A DNA stretch of 64,000 nucleotides from Halococcus agarilyticus (lineage in GTDB: Archaea; Halobacteriota; Halobacteria; Halobacteriales; Halococcaceae): NCBI RefSeq assembly GCF_000334895.1, contig NZ_BAFM01000002.1, positions 186,001-250,000 of the forward strand, written 5' to 3'. Numbering within the stretch: position 1 is the stretch's first letter; each line of letters opens with the position of its first letter. Under the pieces are notes generated by a model. It saw only the letters and a program-made list of their open reading frames with translations, had not been told where the DNA came from and did no database searches. Positions 40,848 to 50,076 of the stretch are shown one piece after another. A program made the translations under genes and the position numbers.

Positions 40848-41441
40848 TCAGTCGTCGACGTCCTCGGAGCCCACGCCGGGTGCGTCGGTGAGGTCGACGT
40901 CGTCGGGTTCGTCGTGGCCGCCGATCAGGACCTCGCCGTCGGGGCCCTCCACGTAGACGTCGTCGGCGAACCCGCCCTTCGCGGAGGGGTGTTCGGGTTC
41001 GTCGAGCCGTTCGGGGGTCGAGGGAGCCTCGGGGATGCCGCCCGCGGGCGCGAACGAGCCGAGCGGGTCGGCGATGGTGATCCCGTAGTGGGAGAAGAAC
41101 TCGCGGTAGCGGTCGTAGTGGGCGTCGAGCTCGTCGGATGGGATCTCCATCATCTCGGTCCAGCCGTGGTTGTAGAAGTCGAAGTTCCCCTGGATGTGGG
41201 TGATCTCGCGGGCTTCGGCCTCGGTGAACCCGGCCCGGAGCGCGGCGGTGTACGAGTCGGTCGTAGCCTCGAACAGGCCGTCGAGGTGGTCCTCGCGCTC
41301 GTCGGCGTGGGCGGGGTCCGCCTTCCCGAGGAACACCCGAGTGTGGAGTCGGACGAGCGCGTAGTCGACGAGCGTCGCGACGCCGGGCGTCGTGAGCGCC
41401 TTCTTGGCCGCGAAATGGCGCACGTTCTGGTTGATCTTCAT
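40848..41441 (-). CDS. DUF6149-type haloarchaeal protein
   Basis: 197 residues. The start KINQNVRHFAAKKALTTPGV and the helical core YALVRLHTRVFLGKADPAHA, ITHIQGNFDFYNHGWTEMME and YREFFSHYGITIADPLGSFA match a haloarchaeal family I recall as DUF6149, of unknown function. The C-terminal 60 residues are an acidic, Pro/Glu/Asp-rich tail. The ATG at 41439-41441 begins the conserved region. It is divergent from the FAD oxidoreductase gene, 105 bases away. Confidence 0.72.
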   Translation of the reverse strand: MKINQNVRHFAAKKALTTPGVATLVDYALVRLHTRVFLGKADPAHADEREDHLDGLFEATTDSYTAALRAGFTEAEAREITHIQGNFDFYNHGWTEMMEIPSDELDAHYDRYREFFSHYGITIADPLGSFAPAGGIPEAPSTPERLDEPEHPSAKGGFADDVYVEGPDGEVLIGGHDEPDDVDLTDAPGVGSEDVDD

Positions 41442-41546
41442 TGACAGCGGTTGGGTCGGGAGCCACATCAACGCACCGCCTCTCCCCCTTGTAGGCCGGG
41501 CTATGGAGATAGCAATTCACATTACCCCGGGCGTCGAAGCCCGCCC

Positions 41547-42788
41547 ATGGCTTCGTCGTACGTCATCATCGGCGACGGGATCGCGGGGAGCTCCGCCGCG
41601 GAGACCCTCCGGGAGGGCGCGCCCGACGCCGACGTCACCGTGATCACGGACGAGGGTGAGGCGCTCTACAATCGCATCCTGATCAAGGAGTTCGCCAAGG
41701 GGAAACTGCCCGAAGCGCCCATCTCGATCCACGACCCCGACTGGTACGACGAGCGCGACATCGATCTCCAGCTCGACACCTACGTCACGGAGATCGACGC
41801 CGACAACCGCACGCTCCACACCCACGAGGGCGAGGCGATCGAGTACGACAAGCTCCTCGTGGCCACCGGCGGGACTCCCGTGCAGCTCCCGGTCGAGAAC
41901 TCCGACGCCGAGGGGATCCATCACTTCTGGACGTTCGACGACGCACGCGGGATCGCCGAGGACGCGAGCGAGGCCGAGACCGGCGTGGTCGTCGGCGCAG
42001 GACTGTTGGGCATCGATCTCGCGGCGATCTGCGGCGCGCAGGAGGTCGACGCCCACTACCTCATGCGCGGCGAGTGCTGGTGGCGCTACGCGCTCTCGAA
42101 GGAGGGAGCCGACATCATCCACGACGCCCTCGAAGAGAAAAACGTCACACCCGTCTTCGACAGCGGCGTCGATCACTTCGAGGTCGACGACTCCGGCCAC
42201 GTCACCGCGGCCGTCGACCCAAATGGTGAGACCTACGACAGCGAGTTCGTGGGGATCGCGATCGGCCTCGACTTCAACCTCGAAGTGCTCAACGGCGTCG
42301 ACATCGAGTGCGACGACGGGATCGTTGTCGACGAGTACATGCAGACCTCGGCCGACGACATCTACGCCGCGGGCGACCTCACGCGATTTTACGACACGAT
42401 CCTCGACGACTACGCCCAGAACGGGTCGTGGGGCAGCGCGAAGGAACAGGGCTCGATCGCGGCCCAGAACATGCTCGCCGACGGTGAGGAAGAAGAATTC
42501 CGGTGGGTTTCGTCCTATTCGATTACCCACTTCGACTTCCCGTTCCTCTCCTTTGGCCACCCGACGATCGGCGACGACCACGCCGAGGCGAAGTTCGGAG
42601 ACACCGAGTGGCGGCGGCTCGCGTTCAAGGACGGCAAGATCGTCGGCGGCGTCCTGATCGGCGATCTCGCTCCCCAGTCGAAGTACAAGAAGCTCGCCCG
42701 CGAGGAGCGCGTCGTCGCGGACCAGAAGGACGTCCTGATGCGTGAAGAGGTCGATCTCGACGAGCTCGCGCCCACAGCCGAGCAGTAG
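41547..42788 (+). CDS. FAD-dependent NAD(P)H oxidoreductase
   Basis: 413 residues. FAD motif SYVIIGDGIAGSSAAETLRE at the start, NAD(P) motif TGVVVGAGLLGIDLAAICGA near residue 145, and the flavin-binding late motif QTSADDIYAAGDL. The layout resembles nitrite reductase large-subunit, rubredoxin reductase and ferredoxin reductase flavoproteins, but no iron-sulfur or redox-active Cys pair follows, so it is a stand-alone flavoprotein. YDKLLVATGGTPVQLPVENS is the typical linker. The physiological acceptor is unknown. Typical haloarchaeal composition. Confidence 0.88.
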   Translation: MASSYVIIGDGIAGSSAAETLREGAPDADVTVITDEGEALYNRILIKEFAKGKLPEAPISIHDPDWYDERDIDLQLDTYVTEIDADNRTLHTHEGEAIEYDKLLVATGGTPVQLPVENSDAEGIHHFWTFDDARGIAEDASEAETGVVVGAGLLGIDLAAICGAQEVDAHYLMRGECWWRYALSKEGADIIHDALEEKNVTPVFDSGVDHFEVDDSGHVTAAVDPNGETYDSEFVGIAIGLDFNLEVLNGVDIECDDGIVVDEYMQTSADDIYAAGDLTRFYDTILDDYAQNGSWGSAKEQGSIAAQNMLADGEEEEFRWVSSYSITHFDFPFLSFGHPTIGDDHAEAKFGDTEWRRLAFKDGKIVGGVLIGDLAPQSKYKKLAREERVVADQKDVLMREEVDLDELAPTAEQ

Positions 42789-43145
42789 ACAGCACCACCG
42801 GACCCCAGCGCGAGGAATCCGTGGTTTCTTCGACGATTGACGTTGCCGACAGCCGCCGGCCAAATCGCACCGCTCGGTTTGCCCTTGGGGGCGGTGGCGC
42901 GCGGGAGCGCACGGAGTGCGCGACTCGCGCGAGGGATGAGCGAAGCGAGTGGAACGAGCGAAGCGAATCGGCTGGGGAGGGAGTGGCCTGCGGCTCTCGT
43001 TTGTACCAGGATTCGTCGTCGACGAATCGTCCGTCACCACTGAACCCTACAATCGGAATCGAACGGATCGCCAGCTGTCCGCCGTCATCGTTAAAAACGG
43101 GAGTCGCACCGAAGGCGTTTTCCTCCGGCCCGCCCGATTTCGTGC
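42789..43145. other. 357-base interval with short repeats and an inverted repeat
   Basis: No convincing gene. GAGCGAAGCGAG-type words recur at 42937-42967 (ATGAGCGAAGCGAGTGG, then GAACGAGCGAAGCGAATCG), the kind of short degenerate repeat often scattered between haloarchaeal genes. GATTCGTCG-T-CGACGAATC at 43010-43028 is a 9-1-9 inverted repeat. GTTAAAAACG at 43090-43099 is a probable TATA element for the next gene. Confidence 0.5.
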
Positions 43146-43565
43146 ATGGAAGGCGGTAGCGGCGACATGACGCTGGCGTTCGAACTCAGTGCGCTACAGG
43201 CGCTCGCCGACCCCACCGAGGTGTTCTCGGACGCCAGGCGGTGGACCGAGTACGTCGGCGTGATCTCCGAGCAGCCGACCTACGTGGTCACGAACTTCAC
43301 CAGAAAACATCGCATCCGTCAGGACTTCTTCTCCGGTCCTCGGGGACGCGAGGAGAGTTTGGAGAACGTGAAGCGCCAGTTCGACACCGAGCGGCACGTC
43401 TTCGTCGGCACCGAGGGGGACGACGCCGACCTCGCGGAAGGGGTCGAGTGGGAGTTCCTCGCGCTCGAAGACGCCGCCGACGCCGCCGGGTGGACGCTCG
43501 CCGCCGACGCGCCCGCGGAGTCCGAGAGTGAGACCGACACCGAGACCCGCGACGACTGGCCCTGA
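43146..43565 (+). CDS. DUF7124-type haloarchaeal protein
   Basis: 139 residues. MTLAFELSALQALADPTEVF, ARRWTEYVGVISEQPTYVVT and NFTRKHRIRQDFFSGPRGRE match a small haloarchaeal family, I believe DUF7124, of unknown function. The C-terminus is an acidic Ser/Glu/Asp tail. The start may be the second Met (43167), which begins the conserved region, rather than 43146. A TATA-like element lies about 50-70 bases upstream, slightly far for a leaderless start. Confidence 0.7.
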   Translation: MEGGSGDMTLAFELSALQALADPTEVFSDARRWTEYVGVISEQPTYVVTNFTRKHRIRQDFFSGPRGREESLENVKRQFDTERHVFVGTEGDDADLAEGVEWEFLALEDAADAAGWTLAADAPAESESETDTETRDDWP

Positions 43566-43624
43566 CCGACTTGCTCGGCCGTTCACACAGCATGATTTAA
43601 CACCCATCGTGTCGAGGAGGGCGT

Positions 43625-44449
43625 ATGTCACTACGGATCGGGACGGCCCTCCGCGAGGGTGCTCGCCGGACGTTCACGCGCGACGGTCTCGTTCTCGTGA
43701 TCGTGTTCGTGCTCATCGGGATCATCACCGCTCTCGCCACGCAGACGATCACCGCCGAAATTCTCGATGCATTTCTCGAGTTTGCACGGTCGAATCAGGG
43801 GACCGGCGAGGGGGAAATCACCCCCGAGCAGGTCGACACGTTCGAAACGTTCGCTGAGGGACAGGCCCGGTTCGCGCTCCCGATCTCGCCTATCGTGGCG
43901 GGGCTGCTCCTCGTACTCACCGCGTTCCTCGCGGAGGCGGCCAATCTCGTCGCCATTCGAGCCTTTTTGGCCGAGAGTGGCCGAGCGCTCTCGGGTGGAC
44001 TCGCCAGGCGGAACATCGTCGTGGCGACGCTCAACGGCATCGTCGGCGGGATCGTCGTCGGCGTCATCGTCGCCATCGGCCTCGTGTTCTTGATCGTGCC
44101 GGGGATCTTCTTCGCGATCGCCTTCCTCTTTCTCAGACAGGAGATCGCGGTCGAGGACACCAACTTCGTCGACGCGATGGCGGACAGCTGGCAGCTCACG
44201 AAGGGCGACCGGCTCGAACTGTTCGCGCTCGTGCTCGGGGTGGTCGTTCTCATCTCGCTCGTCTCGACGGTGGTGCCGCTGCTGATCGGGTTCGTCAGCC
44301 CGCTCGTCAACGTGGTCGTCTCGATCCTCCTCGGCGGCGTGACGGCCGTGTTCGGGACCGCGGTGATGACGCGCGCGTACGCACAGCTCCACGCCGACCG
44401 CGCCGCCGTCCGGAACGGCGAGACGAACGCCGACGAGCGGGCGGTCTGA
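43625..44449 (+). CDS. Six-helix membrane protein (DUF7847-like), unknown function
   Basis: 274 residues with about six membrane segments: LVLVIVFVLIGIITALA, FALPISPIVAGLLLVLTAFL, VVATLNGIVGGIVVGVIVAI with GLVFLIVPGIFFAIAFLFLR, LFALVLGVVVLISLVSTVVP and LIGFVSPLVNVVVSILLGGV. The loop RQEIAVEDTNFVDAMADSWQ resembles the family often labelled glycerophosphodiester-phosphodiesterase membrane domain or DUF7847. GGAGG at 43616-43620 precedes the ATG, and GATTTAACAC near 43594-43603 is a likely TATA box. Function unknown. Confidence 0.78.
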   Translation: MSLRIGTALREGARRTFTRDGLVLVIVFVLIGIITALATQTITAEILDAFLEFARSNQGTGEGEITPEQVDTFETFAEGQARFALPISPIVAGLLLVLTAFLAEAANLVAIRAFLAESGRALSGGLARRNIVVATLNGIVGGIVVGVIVAIGLVFLIVPGIFFAIAFLFLRQEIAVEDTNFVDAMADSWQLTKGDRLELFALVLGVVVLISLVSTVVPLLIGFVSPLVNVVVSILLGGVTAVFGTAVMTRAYAQLHADRAAVRNGETNADERAV

Positions 44450-44496
44450 CGCCGGGGAGCCGCGGCGTTTAACCGCACGCCGATCCTTCGTCCACC

Positions 44497-45024
44497 ATGG
44501 CAGAGCCACGCGTCCCCGGGAGCCGGGGGTCGGACCTCGCCCTCCCCTGTGGCGAGTCGGTCGCCGTTGCGGACCTCGACATGGGGATGCGGGAGTTCGG
44601 CTGTGACTGTGGCGAGCGTCACGCCCTCGTGATGGACGTCCACCCGCCGAGCCGGTTCGTCCCCGAATCGCTCGTCGACGTGCTCCGCGAGACGATCGAC
44701 CCCGAGGAGGGCGGCGAGTTCGACACGATGCATCTGATGGGCGTCGTGCTGGAGGAGTTCCCCGAGAAGGTCGTCGCCGAGGACGTCGCGGAGAACAGCG
44801 ACGTGGGGTACGCGCTGGTCTGGGTCACCGAGTTCGACGCGCGCCGACTCCACGAGATCGTGGTCGAACTCGTCGTGGAGCTGATGGAACACGCGGTGAG
44901 CCACGCCGACGACGACGCAGCCGGCGAGTTCGAACGCCAGATGCACGAGTTCGACGTGGCGGCGTTCGTCGAGCAGTACCGCCGCGAGCGCGAGTTCGAA
45001 CGCGAGACCGACACGCCCGTCTGA
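44497..45024 (+). CDS. DUF5815-type haloarchaeal protein
   Basis: 175 residues. The conserved opening AEPRVPGSRGSDLALPCGES is followed by a possible metal site, FGCDCGERHALVMDVHPPSR, with Cys and His residues, and helices MHLMGVVLEEFPEKVVAEDV, HEIVVELVVELMEHAVSHAD. I believe this is DUF5815, present across haloarchaea, function unknown. The tail is charged (YRREREFERETDT). The Cys-x-Cys plus His arrangement suggests a metal-binding knob, which is inference. Confidence 0.75.
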   Translation: MAEPRVPGSRGSDLALPCGESVAVADLDMGMREFGCDCGERHALVMDVHPPSRFVPESLVDVLRETIDPEEGGEFDTMHLMGVVLEEFPEKVVAEDVAENSDVGYALVWVTEFDARRLHEIVVELVVELMEHAVSHADDDAAGEFERQMHEFDVAAFVEQYRREREFERETDTPV

Positions 45025-45128
45025 CGCGGGTTTTCGGTCGGGGCCGCCGCCGGCAGGCGATTCGACTCACACGGCGTCATACGACTGTCTGACGCCATGT
45101 TATGTGGGTGGGGCCCATGGGAAGACGT

Positions 45129-45359
45129 ATGCAACTCCGCCGGGGCGAGTTCGAACGCATCCGGACGGTGCTCGCGGAGGTCGACCCCGACGAGCCGCTG
45201 ACGGCCCGGGAGATCCACGACCTGCTCGACGAGCGCGGCGAAACCCTCGACAGCCCACACCGGGTGGCCACCGTTCTCGGCCGCCGTGCCGAGGGCGAGG
45301 TCGAAGTCATTCGGGACCGGCCGTATCGGTATCGCGTGCTCGACGACACGGCGAACTGA
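45129..45359 (+). CDS. Small winged-helix-like protein
   Basis: 76 residues. Helices FERIRTVLAEVDPDE, LTAREIHDLLDERGETLDSP and HRVATVLGRRAEGEVEVI, followed by a wing strand RPYRYRVLD, form a compact winged-helix pattern like that of many small archaeal DNA-binding proteins. The start MQLRRGEFERIR at 45129 puts the first helix at the N-terminus. Target unknown. It is the last gene before the low-GC patch. Confidence 0.7.
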   Translation: MQLRRGEFERIRTVLAEVDPDEPLTAREIHDLLDERGETLDSPHRVATVLGRRAEGEVEVIRDRPYRYRVLDDTAN

Positions 45360-45624
45360 CCCGTCAAGCCGGCCGGTTCCGGGGCAACTTTCCTTTTCAG
45401 CGAAGCGCTGTTCCATCACAACCAGTAGTTGGCAATACGGTTTCCCCATTCGAAACCTAGACGGAACCGTCTCTCATTTCGTCCTTATCCTGCCGGGCCT
45501 TTCCCCCGCTCAACAAGTTTTTCATCTTCTCCTGTTGTTCCTGAGGAACTATATCGACTATCACGGCCAGATTGGGACAGATTCACACAAAGCACTTCTC
45601 CATCGAAGACTCCATCGCAAGAAC
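45360..45624. other. Low-GC non-coding stretch upstream of the lipoprotein
   Basis: 265 bases lower in GC than the flanking genes. CTATATCG at 45549-45556 is a TATA-like element about 70 bases before the ATG at 45625. No gene is seen in this stretch. Confidence 0.4.
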
Positions 45625-46092
45625 ATGAATCGACGTGACTTCGTCTGTGTGTTGGGGGCCACTATCCTCGGCGGATGCACAACGGCCGGAAATAGTAGTA
45701 ACGGGCAAGGATCGCAAAACACCACAGAGAAAATCCGAGCAAGAATCGATGTCGAGGAAGTGACAGCAAGACAAGCTGGAACAATAACCATTGTCGCTCG
45801 AAATTTCGTCGGAATCGGTCCTCAGACAGGAGACGACGAAACGGTCGCATTAGACTACGGAAACGTAAGCTTCTCAACGAAACCACATGTGGTAAACGAA
45901 TCGTATCCTCCTGAGTATAAGTGGGATTCAACACAGTCAGAAGTAACAGTCAAGATACCTTTTCATGTTCCTGCCAGCACGCAACCGGGGAATTACACCG
46001 AGTCTATCTTCATCTGGACAAAGTCCAGCTATTCGAATGGAACAACCAAACAATACACTATCAGCGTAAAAAATGGGACTACACAGAGGTAA
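45625..46092 (+). CDS. Low-GC Tat-type lipoprotein, unknown function
   Basis: 155 residues. The start NRRDFVCVLGATILGGCTTA is a short Tat-like signal with a lipobox (LGGC), so the protein is probably lipid-anchored outside the membrane. The rest is beta-rich and hydrophilic with several Asn-Xaa-Thr/Ser sequons (NVS, NESYP, NYTES, NGTT), resembling a small immunoglobulin-like domain (GTITIVARNFVGIGPQTGDD; VTVKIPFHVPASTQPGNYTE). Codon use is rich in A/T-ending codons, unlike neighbours, which suggests recent acquisition. No recognised family. Confidence 0.72.
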   Translation: MNRRDFVCVLGATILGGCTTAGNSSNGQGSQNTTEKIRARIDVEEVTARQAGTITIVARNFVGIGPQTGDDETVALDYGNVSFSTKPHVVNESYPPEYKWDSTQSEVTVKIPFHVPASTQPGNYTESIFIWTKSSYSNGTTKQYTISVKNGTTQR

Positions 46093-46412
46093 GGAAACCA
46101 GAGTAGCACGAATCCGAACGGACACACCGGCCCTAGAGTAAATCTGCGCAAATCGCTAAGAAGCACTATCCCACCCTATCAGCAGTACCTAGCCGAGACA
46201 AAGTTGAAATTTTGTAGTCTAAAACCTTCTAAGTAAGTGATTTGTGTTATATCCTTCCCCTACAGTTGCAGTGATCGTTGATAGATAACCGGAGCACCGT
46301 TGAGCGACCGATGGAGTGAAGGCGTTTCCCGCCGGTTTCGATTTTCGAAACTCAGTTGCGCATCTCGTATCCTATCGTGGTGCTTATTACGATGTGCGCA
46401 TCACGACGGGTA
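46093..46412. promoter_or_regulatory. carB: AT-rich region ahead of carB
   Basis: 320 bases with long A/T-rich words (for example TTGAAATTTTGTAGTC near 46204-46219) and no gene that I can support. GCTTATTAC at 46382-46390 is a TATA-like element 23-31 bases before the carB ATG, predicting a leaderless or nearly leaderless mRNA. The upstream part looks like a continuation of the low-GC patch and may be remnant acquired DNA. Confidence 0.45.
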
Positions 46413-49400
46413 ATGACAGACGAGGACAGAACGATTTTGCTCATCGGCAGCGGTCCGATTCAGATCGGCCAAGCGGCGGAGTTCGACTACTCCGGCGCGC
46501 AGGCGTGTCGCGCGCTCGCGGAGGAGGGCGCGCGAGTCGTCCTCGTCAACTCCAACCCGGCGACCATCATGACTGATCCCGAGATGGCCGACGAGGTGTA
46601 CATCGAACCGATCACGACCGACGCGATCGCCGAGATCATCGAGGAGGAGCGCCCGGACGGTGTGATCGCTGGCCTCGGTGGTCAGACGGGACTCAATGTG
46701 ACCGCCGAACTCGCCGAGGAAGGGGTGCTGGAGGAGTACGACGTCGAGATCATGGGGACGCCGCTCGACACCATCTACGCCACCGAGGACCGCGATCTGT
46801 TCCGCCAGCGGATGGAGGACATCGGGCAGCCGGTCCCCGCTTCGACGACGATCACGCTCGACGAGGGCGAGTCGGTGACGAATCTCGACGAGGCGGGCCT
46901 GCGCGAGCGCGTCGACGACGCCGTCGATTCGGTCGGCGGACTCCCGGTCATCTCCCGGACGACCTACACGCTCGGCGGGAGCGGGTCGGGCGTCGTCGAG
47001 GACAGCGAGGAGCTGTACGAGCGCGTCCGGAAGGGGCTGCGGCTCTCACGCAACAGCGAGGTGCTCATCACCGAGTCGATCGCCGGCTGGGTCGAGCTGG
47101 AGTACGAGGTGATGCGCGACGCCGACGACTCGTGTATCATCATCTGCAACATGGAGAACCTCGACCCGATGGGGATTCACACAGGAGAGTCGACCGTCGT
47201 CACGCCCTCACAGGTGATCCCCGACGACGGGCACCAAGAGATGCGCACGGCGGCACTCGACGTGATCCGCGATCTCGGCATCCAGGGTGGCTGTAACATC
47301 CAGTTCGCGTGGCGCGACGACGGCACGCCGGGTGGCGAGTATCGTGTCGTCGAGGTCAATCCCAGAGTCTCGCGCTCCTCCGCACTCGCCTCGAAGGCGA
47401 CCGGGTATCCGATCGCGCGCGTGACGGCAAAGGTCGCCATGGGGAAACGGCTCCACGAGATCGACAACGAGATCACCGGCGAGACCACCGCAGCGTTCGA
47501 GCCTGCGATCGACTACGTGGTGACCAAGGTTCCGAGATGGCCGAGCGAGAAGTTCCGTGACGTGGAGTTCGAACTCGGGACTGCGATGAAGAGCACCGGC
47601 GAGGCGATGGCGATCGGGCGAACCTTCGAAGAATCACTGTTGAAGGCGCTGCGCTCGACCGAATACGAGCCCGACGTCGACTGGGAGGAGGTCGACGACG
47701 CGACGCTCGAAACCGAGTACCTCGAACGGCCGACGCCCGACCGTCCCTACGCGATGTTCGAGGCGGCCGAGCGGGGCTACACCGCCGACGACCTCGCGGC
47801 GCTCACCGGGATCAAGCCGTGGTACACCGAGCGCTACGTCCGGATCGCCGACGCCGCACAGGCGGCCGCCACGGGCGAGTTCCAGCCGGCGGCGAGCGCC
47901 GGGTTCACCAACAGCGAGATCGCCGCGACCGCCGGCGGGGAAGTCAGCGGTGTCGGTGACGTCGAGTCGTCGGTGACGGGCCGGACGTACAAACAGGTCG
48001 ATACGTGCGCCGGCGAATTTGCTGCCGAAACGCCGTACTACTACTCCGCACGCAAGCCCGAGTACGCCGACACCGGTCCCTACGAGGGCGAGGGGGCGGC
48101 GGGTGAGCTCGAAGTCGATCGCGACGTCGAGAGCGTCGTCGTGGTCGGTGGCGGCCCGATCCGGATCGGCCAGGGCGTCGAGTTCGACTACTGCTCGGTC
48201 CACGCGGTGCGCGCACTCAGAGAGATGGGGATCGAAGCCCACGTCGTCAACAACAATCCCGAGACCGTCTCGACGGACTACGACACCAGCGATGGCTTGT
48301 TCTTCGAGCCGATCACGCCCGAGGAGGTTGCCGACGCGATCGAGGCCACCGGGGCCGACGGCGTGATGGTCCAGTTCGGCGGCCAGACCTCCGTCGACAT
48401 CGGCCGCGGGCTGGAGAGCGAGATCGATCGGCGGGGTCTCGATTGCGAGGTGCTCGGCACGTCTGTCGAGGCGATGGATCTCGCGGAGAACCGCGACCGG
48501 TTCAACGTCCTGATGGACGATCTCGACGTTTCCCAGCCCGTTGGTGGGGCGGCCGTCAGCGAGACCGAGGCGCTCGAACTCGCTCACGAGATCGGCTATC
48601 CTGTCCTCGTACGGCCGAGCTACGTCCTCGGTGGGCGCGCGATGGACGTGGTCTACGACGACGACGGCCTCCGGGAGTACGTCGAGGAGGCCGTCCGGGT
48701 GAGTCCGGACCAGCCGATCCTGGTCGACGAGTTCCTCGCGGGTGCGGTGGAGCTCGACGTCGACGCAGTCGCGGACGGGGAAGACGTCCTGATCGGCGGG
48801 ATCATGGAGCACGTCGAGTCCGCTGGGGTCCACTCGGGCGACTCGGCGTGTATGATCCCGCCGCGCTCGCTCGACGCCGACGTGCTGGCGCGGGTACGCG
48901 ACGTCGTCGAAGGGATCGCGGACGCGCTCGACACCGTTGGCCTGCTCAACGTTCAGCTCGCCGTAAAAGACGGTGAGGTGTACGTATTAGAAGCGAATCC
49001 GCGCTCGTCCCGCACGGTGCCGTTCGTCTCGAAGGCCACGGGGGTACCGATCGCGAAGCTCGCTGCCCAGGTGATGGCGGGTGCGTCGCTCGACGATCTC
49101 GATGCGACCGAACAGGTCCCCGAGCAGACGAGCGTGAAGGAGGTCGTGTTGCCGTTCGATCGGCTGCCGGGGAGCGACCCGCGGCTCGGCCCGGAGATGA
49201 AGTCTACGGGCGAAGTGATGGGAACCGCCGAGGAGTTCGGGAAAGCGTACTGGAAGGCCCAGGCCGCGACGGGCAAGCCGATCCCGAGCGAGGGCGTCGC
49301 GGCGGTCGACCTCTCGGCCGCGGAGTTCCCCGATCCCGAGAGCGACGCGGGACGCGACCTCCAGAACGGGTTCGCTACCCACTTCGATGTCCGCGAGTTC

Positions 49401-49622
49401 GACGACCTCGCGGCGGCGATCCGCGAAGGCGAGGTCGATCTCGTGATCTCGCGGGATCGCGCAGCGCTCGAAGTCGCAGTCGAGGAGGAGGTCACGTACT
49501 TCTCGACCGAGGCGAGCGCACGGGCCGCACTCTCCGGCCTCGCGGCGCGCGACACGGACTCGGCGGTCGCGGCGGTCGACCGGCGGCCGAAACACGACGC
49601 CGAGTGGGGTCGCGCCGACTGA
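46413..49622 (+). CDS. carB: Carbamoyl-phosphate synthase large subunit
   Basis: 1069 residues, full length. The two homologous synthetase halves are evident: N-terminal ILLIGSGPIQIGQAAEFDYS with VLVNSNPATIMTDPEMAD, and a second start VVVVGGGPIRIGQGVEFDYC with HVVNNNPETVSTDYDTSD. Each has ATP-grasp blocks (VEVNPRVSRSSALASKATGY; LEANPRSSRTVPFVSKATGV). The C-terminal MGS-like allosteric domain begins around residue 935. It makes carbamoyl phosphate for arginine and pyrimidine synthesis with the small subunit CarA, which is not beside it here. The ATG at 46413 starts one codon before TDEDRTILLI. Confidence 0.97.
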   Translation: MTDEDRTILLIGSGPIQIGQAAEFDYSGAQACRALAEEGARVVLVNSNPATIMTDPEMADEVYIEPITTDAIAEIIEEERPDGVIAGLGGQTGLNVTAELAEEGVLEEYDVEIMGTPLDTIYATEDRDLFRQRMEDIGQPVPASTTITLDEGESVTNLDEAGLRERVDDAVDSVGGLPVISRTTYTLGGSGSGVVEDSEELYERVRKGLRLSRNSEVLITESIAGWVELEYEVMRDADDSCIIICNMENLDPMGIHTGESTVVTPSQVIPDDGHQEMRTAALDVIRDLGIQGGCNIQFAWRDDGTPGGEYRVVEVNPRVSRSSALASKATGYPIARVTAKVAMGKRLHEIDNEITGETTAAFEPAIDYVVTKVPRWPSEKFRDVEFELGTAMKSTGEAMAIGRTFEESLLKALRSTEYEPDVDWEEVDDATLETEYLERPTPDRPYAMFEAAERGYTADDLAALTGIKPWYTERYVRIADAAQAAATGEFQPAASAGFTNSEIAATAGGEVSGVGDVESSVTGRTYKQVDTCAGEFAAETPYYYSARKPEYADTGPYEGEGAAGELEVDRDVESVVVVGGGPIRIGQGVEFDYCSVHAVRALREMGIEAHVVNNNPETVSTDYDTSDGLFFEPITPEEVADAIEATGADGVMVQFGGQTSVDIGRGLESEIDRRGLDCEVLGTSVEAMDLAENRDRFNVLMDDLDVSQPVGGAAVSETEALELAHEIGYPVLVRPSYVLGGRAMDVVYDDDGLREYVEEAVRVSPDQPILVDEFLAGAVELDVDAVADGEDVLIGGIMEHVESAGVHSGDSACMIPPRSLDADVLARVRDVVEGIADALDTVGLLNVQLAVKDGEVYVLEANPRSSRTVPFVSKATGVPIAKLAAQVMAGASLDDLDATEQVPEQTSVKEVVLPFDRLPGSDPRLGPEMKSTGEVMGTAEEFGKAYWKAQAATGKPIPSEGVAAVDLSAAEFPDPESDAGRDLQNGFATHFDVREFDDLAAAIREGEVDLVISRDRAALEVAVEEEVTYFSTEASARAALSGLAARDTDSAVAAVDRRPKHDAEWGRAD

Positions 49623-49698
49623 CCGTCTCGGGGGCGACTCGGCCGAACCGTCCGCCACCGACACCATCTTTATTCGTCCGGGCCGCGACGTGTTGGCC

Positions 49699-49974
49699 AT
49701 GGCCGAAACACTCACCGACAAGGAAATCAGTGAGAACGCTCCCGCGGAGTGGCATCAAGATGGCGACGAGATCGTGCGAGTCTACGAGTTCGAGGAGTAT
49801 CTCGATGGCGTGACGTTTGCCACCGAGGTGGCCGAGATCGCCGACGAGGCGTTCCATCATCCCGAGATTCAGGTGCGCTTCGACGAGGTCGAGGTACGTC
49901 TGACGAGCCACGAGGCCGGTGGAGTGACCGACCAGGACATCGAGATGGCCGGGCGATTCGACGACGTGCGGTAA
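49699..49974 (+). CDS. Pterin-4a-carbinolamine dehydratase
   Basis: 91 residues, the standard length. The active-site pattern is AFHHPEIQVRFDEVEVRLTS (His-His-Pro plus downstream) and HEAGGVTDQDIEMAGRFDDV. EWHQDGDEIVRVYEFEEYLD matches the N-terminal half. It dehydrates 4a-hydroxy-tetrahydropterin; in archaea without phenylalanine hydroxylase the role is uncertain and may concern molybdopterin or other pterins, and molybdopterin genes lie about 0.7 kb away. TCTTTATTC at 49667-49675 is a good TATA box. Confidence 0.92.
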   Translation: MAETLTDKEISENAPAEWHQDGDEIVRVYEFEEYLDGVTFATEVAEIADEAFHHPEIQVRFDEVEVRLTSHEAGGVTDQDIEMAGRFDDVR

Positions 49975-50076
49975 CGCACCGGAACCAGCAGCGTCGCGCT
50001 CCAGCAGACGACTACTGTACGCTGTCGACCACCGACAGAAGGGATTTATCGGTGGCGACCCTACTGACGGAGCCCG

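Noticed and set aside
45421-45470. ATTCGAAACC as the T-arm of a minus-strand tRNA
   Set aside because: No acceptor or anticodon stem can be paired around it.
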